From contig JALUTE010000259.1 of NCBI GenBank assembly GCA_027058255.1, forward strand, positions 1 through 12,233: a stretch of 12,233 nt of DNA, read 5' to 3'. A model generated the notes under the pieces. That model was not told the origin of the DNA and ran no database searches. It saw only the letters and a list, made by a program, of their open reading frames with translations. The DNA is from Methyloligella sp. (lineage in GTDB: Bacteria > Pseudomonadota > Alphaproteobacteria > Rhizobiales > JALUTE01). The position numbers and the translations under genes were made by a program. Below are positions 7,283 to 12,233 of this stretch, piece by piece (position 1 is the first letter of the stretch; each line of letters starts with the position of its first letter).

Positions 7283-8158
7283 TCACTCCATCCCGGCGTA
7301 GCTTTCGCGCCGATAGAGCCTGGATGGGGGATGGGCGAAATAGGTTCGGCACAGCGCCACATATTCCGTGAGCGGCACCACGAAGAACCCCTCGGCATAG
7401 ATCTCGTGCCGCCCGGGCACATAGCGGGCATTGGCGGCATTGAGGCCCATGATGTAGTGCGCCCAGTTGCGATTGCCCGGCACCGATTGCCACATCTCCA
7501 TCATCTCGCGTTTCTCGCCGGCCACGTCGGTGATGTCCACCACGACGTTGGGCAGAACCGTCGAGTAGATTTGATAGGCCCAGATCTCCGCCTGCAACGC
7601 CATATCGCCGAGCGCTTCGAGAAAAACGTGATTGGTGCGCCGGTGGTCGTCATGGTCGTCGAGAAGGAAGGTGATGAAGATCACGTCCGGGCGGAAGGAG
7701 GTGATCGTCTCGCGCAGCCGCTCGACGGGCGGGCCCGAGAGCGGAAAGGCCCCCACGGGCATGCGCAGGAACTCGGGCTGCACATCCAGGCGCGCGCAAA
7801 CGGCCCGCGCCTCGTCCTCCATGGCGGCCACCTGCGCCTCGCTGCGCCCGGGCGTGCACAGATAGACGGTGCGGATCTCCGCGCCTGCGCGCCTGAGCTT
7901 GATGAGCGTGCCGCCCGGGCCGAACGTATCGTCATCGGTGTGCGGCGCGATCACAAGCACGCGCCGCCCGGCGGGCATGTCCATGATGACCGGTTGCAGA
8001 TTCTGCGTGAAGCGTTTCGTCTCCAGCAGGGCCGATGCCGCCTCGAGATCGAAAAGCGGCTTCCAGTCCTTGAGCACGAACTTGTAGTTCGCGCGCCGGG
8101 GCGACTGGATCAGAATGGATTTCACGATTTGTCGAACTCTGTTCATGGCTTCGTCCAC
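7283..8158 (-). CDS. PIG-L/LmbE-family N-deacetylase
   Basis: A 291-residue protein of the zinc-dependent family that removes N-acetyl (or other N-acyl) groups from amino sugars: PIG-L on GlcNAc-PI, MshB and BshB in thiol synthesis, and many polysaccharide enzymes. The zinc motif VIAPHTDDDTFGPGGT spans 69-84 (H73, D75, D76). The second motif FLLDDHDDHRRTNH spans 164-177, with D171-H172 and H177 in the places of the family H-x-D-H-x-x-x-x-x element. About 60 residues precede the core, more than in minimal members, and no signal peptide is clear, so a cytoplasmic location is likely. Start is GTG at 8158, six bases after the preceding stop, with AGGGG in front; ATG at 8146 is a possible alternative that loses four residues. 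It lies immediately after the GNAT gene, suggesting paired deacetylation and re-acylation of one amino sugar. The substrate is inferred from family only. Confidence 0.92.
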   Translation of the reverse strand: MDEAMNRVRQIVKSILIQSPRRANYKFVLKDWKPLFDLEAASALLETKRFTQNLQPVIMDMPAGRRVLVIAPHTDDDTFGPGGTLIKLRRAGAEIRTVYLCTPGRSEAQVAAMEDEARAVCARLDVQPEFLRMPVGAFPLSGPPVERLRETITSFRPDVIFITFLLDDHDDHRRTNHVFLEALGDMALQAEIWAYQIYSTVLPNVVVDITDVAGEKREMMEMWQSVPGNRNWAHYIMGLNAANARYVPGRHEIYAEGFFVVPLTEYVALCRTYFAHPPSRLYRRESYAGME

Positions 8159-8161
8159 TCG

Positions 8162-8166
8162 CCCCT
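8162..8166 (-). promoter_or_regulatory. Ribosome binding site overlapping the upstream TAG stop
   Basis: AGGGG on the minus strand shares bases with the TAG stop of the GNAT gene (8167-8165) and lies three bases before GTG at 8158 (15 before the alternative ATG at 8146). It favours the GTG start and copies the layout seen at 4655-4664. Confidence 0.4.
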
Positions 8167-9229
8167 AATCGTCCTTGAAATCACCGTAGGTGTAGATGGA
8201 ATCGTCCGCGACCAGCGCCTCGGGATACACCCAGAACTGATCGTGAGCCTTGCTCTCGCGCACGAACCCCCGTGCCCGCATGACCCGGGCAAGCCCCGTC
8301 GAGGTCGACTTGGCGAGGAGATGGCCGATCCCAGCCTGTGCGCTGGCTTGCACCATCGCATCCACCATGGTCTCCGCGCCGCCCGGAAGGTCCGGGCCGT
8401 GGATCGCCTCCATCACATATCCCGCCCCCTTCGCCCCGTGCCCGAGGACAAGGAGGCCCGCGAGGCCGTCCTCCGCCCGGATGGCGAGGAAGCGGTATGC
8501 AGCTTTCGGATGCGCCTCGTAGCGCCAGGCGAGATAGTCCCGGGTGCGCGAGACGCCGGCCGCATGGCTCCGGCCGAAACCCGCAAGAAGGCCGTCCAGC
8601 CCCGCCGCCTCGTCGAGGCGCGAAAGCCAAGCGAGCCGCACGCCATCGGGCAAAGGGCGGCGCTGGATCTCCCGGTGCCCGCGCATGCGGGCGATGGGGG
8701 CGGCGAGGCGCGCGAGGCGCGGTGCCAGGCCCGTTCGCGACGCGATGGCGTTCGCCGCCGAGACCAGGCCCGTATAGGTTGCGTTGCTGTCGCGAACCGG
8801 ACCCGCGCCATGGCGCGCCCAGATCAGCGCGGCCTCTCTCGTATGGTGGAGCCCGAGAATGACATAGGGCGCCCCCCGGCTCTGGAATGCGGCGATCGTA
8901 TGCTGGTTGAGCTCGAGACCGAGAACGCCGCGCCGTTTGGGATGCACCGCATAGTCGTTCAAGACGACGGCGTTGAACTCTTTGCCGCCCCGCCGAAACC
9001 GCCGATAGGAATAGCCGACGAAACCGGCCATCTCACCGTCAATCTCGGCGATGAGGCCAGGCGGCGGAGGCACCGCGTCCTGGACGAGGTGACGCGAATC
9101 GAAGAACAGCCACCGGGCTCGCGTGCACCAATCCGCCTCTGCGCGCTCCCTATTGAGCCCGGCCTTGCGGGTGAGCGCGAAGACGGCACCCAGATCCGTC
9201 TCCTCGAGGACGCGAAAATGCGCTGTCAT
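8165..9229 (-). CDS. GNAT-type N-acyltransferase, possibly tandem-domain
   Basis: A 354-residue protein, about twice the size of a simple GNAT domain. Residues 1-150 look like a GNAT fold: FRVLEETDLGAVFAL start, GLIAEIDGEMAGFVGYS strands (58-74), and the acetyl-CoA motif NDYAVHPKRRGVLG (91-104), with R-R-G-x-x-G close to the family R/Q-x-x-G-x-G/A. Residues about 185-350 look like a second, degenerate GNAT half: SRTRDYLAWRYEAHPKAAYR (227-246), AGLLVLG (257-263), and a C-terminus YTYGDFKDD of the W-x-x-x-x-G-D-x-D type found in amino-sugar N-acyltransferases of polysaccharide loci. No signal peptide. ATG at 9229 is chosen because the GNAT strand starts there; an open frame reaches 9418 inside the upstream gene but is not family-like. 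The gap to the upstream stop is seven bases. It would acylate an amine, plausibly one exposed by the adjacent PIG-L enzyme. Acyl donor and acceptor are unknown. Confidence 0.8.
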   Translation of the reverse strand: MTAHFRVLEETDLGAVFALTRKAGLNRERAEADWCTRARWLFFDSRHLVQDAVPPPPGLIAEIDGEMAGFVGYSYRRFRRGGKEFNAVVLNDYAVHPKRRGVLGLELNQHTIAAFQSRGAPYVILGLHHTREAALIWARHGAGPVRDSNATYTGLVSAANAIASRTGLAPRLARLAAPIARMRGHREIQRRPLPDGVRLAWLSRLDEAAGLDGLLAGFGRSHAAGVSRTRDYLAWRYEAHPKAAYRFLAIRAEDGLAGLLVLGHGAKGAGYVMEAIHGPDLPGGAETMVDAMVQASAQAGIGHLLAKSTSTGLARVMRARGFVRESKAHDQFWVYPEALVADDSIYTYGDFKDD

Positions 9230-9236
9230 GGCGACG

Positions 9237-10412
9237 CTATCGCCCGCCCCGGGATTGCATGCCGACAGAATGCCCGAGGGAGGGCAGAAGGTCGAACATG
9301 GCCCCCCCCGCGTGCCGGCGCCGCCATGCGGCCCGTCGTGCACGGACAGCCGCAAGCCTGTCCTCGAGCGCCCGCCAGACAAGGGGCGCGCCATCCAGCC
9401 GTGCACAGCCCGCCCCATCGAACACGCATGACAGCATCATGCGGGCCGTCTTCGGCGAATAGTGCGAGGAATCCTCGTAATAGGCAGCCGCCTGCTCGAT
9501 CCGCACCGTGCTGATCTCGGAGTAGCTCGCAAAATCCCATACCGTGACGCCGACCTCGCGCCCAAGACGGGCCATCTGCCGCTTCCAGGCCTCGAACGCC
9601 TCCCACAGCCCCGACCGGGCGATGGCCTCCCATTGAAGCGCGTGGCTCGGCCCGATGATGACCGTCAGCCTCTTGCCCCGCGCCCGCACCTTCCGGAACG
9701 CCCGCGCAAGCGCCGAAAACGCGGCGCGGTCCAGGACGTAATTCCTGTAGAAGCGGGGATTGGTCATGTAGGCGCGCAACTGGTATGCGAACGCCTTGCG
9801 CAGCCTGTCCGGCTCCGGCGCCTGCGCACGCGCGCGCTCCCGCGTCGCCGCCAATGCCCCCCCTCCGCCATGCGCGCCTGCGGCCCGCACGTTCTCCAGC
9901 ACGGTTCTCAAACTGTCCGACAGCGTGCTCACGCTGAAGACCGCCATCATCCGCAATCGCCAGAGCCGCCCCTCCGAGACAATGGTCGGAATGTAGCCGG
10001 TATCGAAGGGGACGTTTCGGTTGAAGCCGAAGAAGTCCGGCAGATAGACGATATGGCGGGTGTCGTCCCGTTCGGCATAAAGGGTGAGGAACTCGGCCGC
10101 CTCACGCGCCCGCAGGGCGCTGATGCCCGCATTGCGAACCGCCAGCCTCGGCCAGCGGCGTCGGACCGCCTCATAGGCTGCGCGCCCCCGCGAGGACCCC
10201 AAGACAAGGACGTCGGCCTGCTTGCCGGCAAGATCGAGGGGGACGAACAGGCGCCGTGTTCGGATGGCGGGCTTCTCCACATTGAGACCGGTGATCCTCA
10301 TCACCTTGAACAGATCATAGGGGTCGACGAGCACGTTCACGGCGCAAATCGCAAGTGCGGTCACGCCGAGTGCCGCGAGAAGGACGATGGCGTAGCGTCT
10401 GCTCTCCACCAT
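9237..10412 (-). CDS. AlgJ/AlgX-like SGNH acyltransferase partner of the MBOAT protein
   Basis: A 391-residue protein with an N-terminal hydrophobic helix (about 7-29, ending NVLVDPYDLF), expected to sit on the periplasmic side of the inner membrane. VLVLGSSRGRAAYE (68-81) supplies the SGNH nucleophile (S73 or S74), and YYEDSSHYSPKTARMML (311-327) supplies a full D-x-x-H pair (D314, H317), so a Ser-His-Asp triad looks intact. RNAGISALRA (93-102) fits the block II region. In alginate and related systems such proteins receive an acyl group from an MBOAT protein and transfer it to the polymer. The gene overlaps the MBOAT stop by one base (TGATG) and has no visible ribosome site of its own, so translation is probably coupled. 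The final 40 residues after about 350 are arginine-rich and look poorly conserved. Assignment to the superfamily is good; esterase versus transferase is inferred from context. Confidence 0.84.
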   Translation of the reverse strand: MVESRRYAIVLLAALGVTALAICAVNVLVDPYDLFKVMRITGLNVEKPAIRTRRLFVPLDLAGKQADVLVLGSSRGRAAYEAVRRRWPRLAVRNAGISALRAREAAEFLTLYAERDDTRHIVYLPDFFGFNRNVPFDTGYIPTIVSEGRLWRLRMMAVFSVSTLSDSLRTVLENVRAAGAHGGGGALAATRERARAQAPEPDRLRKAFAYQLRAYMTNPRFYRNYVLDRAAFSALARAFRKVRARGKRLTVIIGPSHALQWEAIARSGLWEAFEAWKRQMARLGREVGVTVWDFASYSEISTVRIEQAAAYYEDSSHYSPKTARMMLSCVFDGAGCARLDGAPLVWRALEDRLAAVRARRAAWRRRHAGGAMFDLLPSLGHSVGMQSRGGR

Positions 10413-11926
10413 CAGAATTGGAAATAGATAAAGGCGACCAGACGGTCGATCCCAGCCAGGGCAAAGGCGGCAATCATCCCCGTGGCCGCCGCCCAGCGCA
10501 TGCCGGCCCGCCAGGACCAGCGCACGTCGAGCGGCCGATACCCTTCGAGGAGCGCCACCTTCTCACGCGCGAAGATGTCCACCACATTGGGCATCAACCA
10601 CACGAAGCCGAGCAGGCCCATATAGAGCGCGGCCTGCTCGACCCCGTCGAACAGGATCTCCCGATCCACATATTCCAGACCGAACATGTCGAGGATGCCC
10701 TGCACGGGGGCGAGGAGGCCCGCATAGGCCGACGGCAGAACGAAGCCGTTGAGGCCGGCCATGGCCCGATAGACCTCCAAGGTCGTCGCAAGATCGGCGG
10801 CGCGGAAGGGCACCCATGCAGCCAGAACCGCGAGAAACGTGATGACGATGGCGAGCGGGCGGGGAAGGGCAATGTCGCGAGGCCCCATGAGCCCCCGCCA
10901 TAGGCGGTAGACCACCAGATAGAGCCCATGCAATGTGCCCCAAAGCACGAAATTCCAGCCCGCGCCATGCCAAAGACCACCAAGCCCCATGGTCAGCATC
11001 AGATTGACGAGCCGGCGCCCTTCGCCCCTGCGATTGCCGCCGAGCGGAACATAGACATAGTCACGCAGGAAGCGCGAGAGCGTGACATGCCACCGCTTCC
11101 AGAAGTCTGCCGCGCTGACCGCCTTGTAGGGAGAAAGGAAATTGGCCGGCAGGACGATGCCGAACATGCGCGCAATGCCGATGGCCATGTCGGAGTAGGC
11201 GGAAAAGTCGAAATAGATCTGGAACGTGTAGGCGATGGTCCCGGCCCAGGCCTCGACCAGGGTGATCGTCTGCCCCGCCGCGGCCACGTCGAAAGGGCGC
11301 GTGTAGCCGTCGAGACCGTCGGCAATGACCGTCTTCTTGAACAGACCGATGAAGAAGATGGTCAGACCCAGTATCAGGTCGCGCGCAACATCGCGTCGCG
11401 ACGCCCGGAATTGGGGCATCATCTCCGCATGGTGCACAATCGGACCGGCAATGAGCTGCGGAAAGAAGCTGATGAAAAGCGCATAGCGCAGGAGGCTCTC
11501 ATCCGGCACCTCGCCGCGATGGGAATCCACCAGATAGGCGATCTGCTGGAAGGTGAAGAAGGAAATGCCGAGCGGCAGCGAGACGGAAATGAAGTCGATA
11601 TTCGCCCCCGTCACGGCATTGATCTGCTCCGCGAAGAAATTGAAATATTTGAAATAGGCGAGCAGGCCCAGATTGGCCGCGATGCCGAGGGCGAGGAGGC
11701 GCCGGTCGCCCCTTCGTCTGAGGGCGCGCCCGAGAAGATAGTTGCCCCCGATCGAGGCGATGAGAAGAAGCACATAGGCCGGTCGATAGTAGCCATAGAA
11801 GACGAAGGACGCGAGCACGAGGTAGAGAAACACATAGCGTCCCGCCCCCACGCGCCGCACCAGGAAATACAGAGCGAGCACGAGCGGGAGAAAGACGAAG
11901 ACGAATTCGTGGGAGCTGAACAGCAT
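10412..11926 (-). CDS. AlgI-like MBOAT O-acyltransferase
   Basis: A 504-residue polytopic inner-membrane protein, normal length for AlgI/DltB-like MBOAT enzymes, which carry acyl groups (usually acetyl) from a cytoplasmic donor across the membrane for O-acylation of exported glycans. About 10-12 hydrophobic segments are visible. Diagnostic parts: start MLFSSHEFVFVFLPLVLALY; LPLGISFFTFQQIAYLVD (117-134); FPQLIAGPIVHH (155-166); FDFSAYSDMAIGIARMFG (239-256); FWKRWHVTLSRFLRDYVYVP (275-294) with H280; the catalytic-His segment GLGGLWHGAGWNFVLWG (314-330) with H320; and the typical C-terminal FIYFQF. ATG at 11926 matches the family start exactly; an open frame reaches a TTG at 11968 but adds charged, unconserved residues. 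The ribosome site is weak (AAAGAG). It is the first gene of the minus-strand run and is followed with a 1-base overlap by its likely SGNH partner. Confidence 0.96.
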   Translation of the reverse strand: MLFSSHEFVFVFLPLVLALYFLVRRVGAGRYVFLYLVLASFVFYGYYRPAYVLLLIASIGGNYLLGRALRRRGDRRLLALGIAANLGLLAYFKYFNFFAEQINAVTGANIDFISVSLPLGISFFTFQQIAYLVDSHRGEVPDESLLRYALFISFFPQLIAGPIVHHAEMMPQFRASRRDVARDLILGLTIFFIGLFKKTVIADGLDGYTRPFDVAAAGQTITLVEAWAGTIAYTFQIYFDFSAYSDMAIGIARMFGIVLPANFLSPYKAVSAADFWKRWHVTLSRFLRDYVYVPLGGNRRGEGRRLVNLMLTMGLGGLWHGAGWNFVLWGTLHGLYLVVYRLWRGLMGPRDIALPRPLAIVITFLAVLAAWVPFRAADLATTLEVYRAMAGLNGFVLPSAYAGLLAPVQGILDMFGLEYVDREILFDGVEQAALYMGLLGFVWLMPNVVDIFAREKVALLEGYRPLDVRWSWRAGMRWAAATGMIAAFALAGIDRLVAFIYFQF

Positions 11927-12233
11927 CTCTTTGTCGTCGCGTGGCTCGGCGCTATCGTTGCACAGCAAGGCGCGTGCGGCGAAGCGGTCGCGCTCCGCCT
12001 CCCCCCGACCGCCCGAGCCTAGGCGCGCGTCGTGTGGTCGGGGGATGCGGGATTTGCTCGTGCCGGATCATGATGGGCAGGCGAGCGCGTCCGGCGATCG
12101 GTCGGATGGGGATGGCCGACCCGACGCCAGTCACCCGCAGTGCTGGAGCCTGGCCGAGCGCCATTTCCCTAGAGGGCACGGCGTCTCTTTTGCCGCTTCG
12201 GTGCCACTGCCCCACGGTGCCCCCCAACACCCC
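11927..12233. other. Gene-free region upstream of the operon
   Basis: These 307 bases up to the window edge hold no frame that looks like a protein. A minus-strand frame (11952-12230) and a plus-strand frame open from 12070 to the edge are rich in Arg, Pro and Gly and show no motif. The region should carry the promoter and leader of the eight-gene minus-strand run, but no good -35/-10 pair stands out. Its main structure is the inverted repeat at 12002-12044. Confidence 0.5.
12002..12044. repeat. Perfect 9-bp inverted repeat enclosing an 8-bp palindrome
   Basis: CCCCCGACC (12002-12010) and GGTCGGGGG (12036-12044) are perfect reverse complements separated by 25 bases. Inside the loop lies the perfect palindrome GCCTAGGC (12017-12024). 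The element ends about 76 bases upstream of the MBOAT start, in the probable leader or control region. No T-run follows on either strand, so a classical intrinsic terminator is unlikely. An operator, a leader hairpin or a structure belonging to the gene beyond the right edge are all possible. Confidence 0.55.

Noticed and set aside
6710..9514. Very long plus-strand open frame (934 codons) antisense to the glycosyltransferase, deacetylase and GNAT genes
   Set aside because: It lies opposite three genes with clear family motifs, its translation is rich in Arg, Ala, Gly and His with no recognisable domain, and long antisense frames are expected in DNA this GC-rich.
9462..10427. Plus-strand frame of 321 codons opposite the AlgJ-like SGNH gene
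   Set aside because: The minus strand shows a signal anchor, the G-S-S-R nucleophile motif and D-S-S-H; the plus frame shows nothing recognisable.
12191..12206. Sigma54-like site on the minus strand (TGGCAC then CGGCA, GG-N10-GC)
   Set aside because: The -24 element fits but the -12 element lacks the TT of TTGCA, it is far from the MBOAT start, and no activator site is visible.
11952..12230. Minus-strand 92-codon frame and a plus-strand frame open from 12070 to the edge
   Set aside because: Neither has a ribosome site, motif or natural composition; both look like chance frames in a control region.

Overview
The window is GC-rich DNA (roughly two thirds G+C by eye), densely packed with short or overlapping gene junctions and several GTG starts. 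Together with the protein families present, this suggests an alphaproteobacterium, but no rRNA, tRNA or housekeeping marker is here to confirm the taxon. It reads as the interior of a surface-glycan or secreted-glycoconjugate biosynthesis locus. I see no insertion sequence, phage gene, tRNA, CRISPR array or origin.

Layout. Positions 1-311 (minus) hold the first 103 codons of a GT4-type glycosyltransferase that runs off the left edge. Positions 312-562 are a divergent intergenic region. Positions 563-2272 (plus) encode a NodU/CmcH-type carbamoyltransferase, the only complete gene on the plus strand. After a 36-base convergent gap, eight minus-strand genes run without interruption from 11926 down to 2309. 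In transcription order they are: an AlgI-like MBOAT O-acyltransferase, an AlgJ/AlgX-like SGNH protein, a long GNAT-type N-acyltransferase, a PIG-L/LmbE deacetylase, a GT4 glycosyltransferase, a second membrane-anchored SGNH/GDSL protein, a second GT4 glycosyltransferase, and a CgeB-like GT-B glycosyltransferase. Most junctions overlap by 1-4 bases or are separated by 6-7 bases, which indicates one operon; the two larger gaps are 57 and 97 bases. Positions 11927-12233 hold no convincing gene but carry a perfect 9-bp inverted repeat around an 8-bp palindrome, in the probable leader or control region of the operon.

How the genes may work together (inference). Three or four glycosyltransferases would build an oligosaccharide in the cytoplasm. 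The PIG-L enzyme would free an amino group on an N-acetyl-sugar, and the adjacent GNAT enzyme would re-acylate it. The carbamoyltransferase would carbamoylate a hydroxyl. The MBOAT would pass acyl groups across the inner membrane to one or both SGNH proteins for O-acylation of the exported glycan. Deacetylase plus N-acyltransferase plus carbamoyltransferase parallels the decoration logic of rhizobial Nod factors (NodB/NodA/NodU), but with unrelated deacetylase and acyltransferase families. GT4 plus PIG-L plus a possibly tandem GNAT also recalls mycothiol synthesis (MshA/MshB/MshD). No flippase, polymerase, priming transferase or nucleotide-sugar enzyme is present, so the locus must extend beyond the window, probably to the left.
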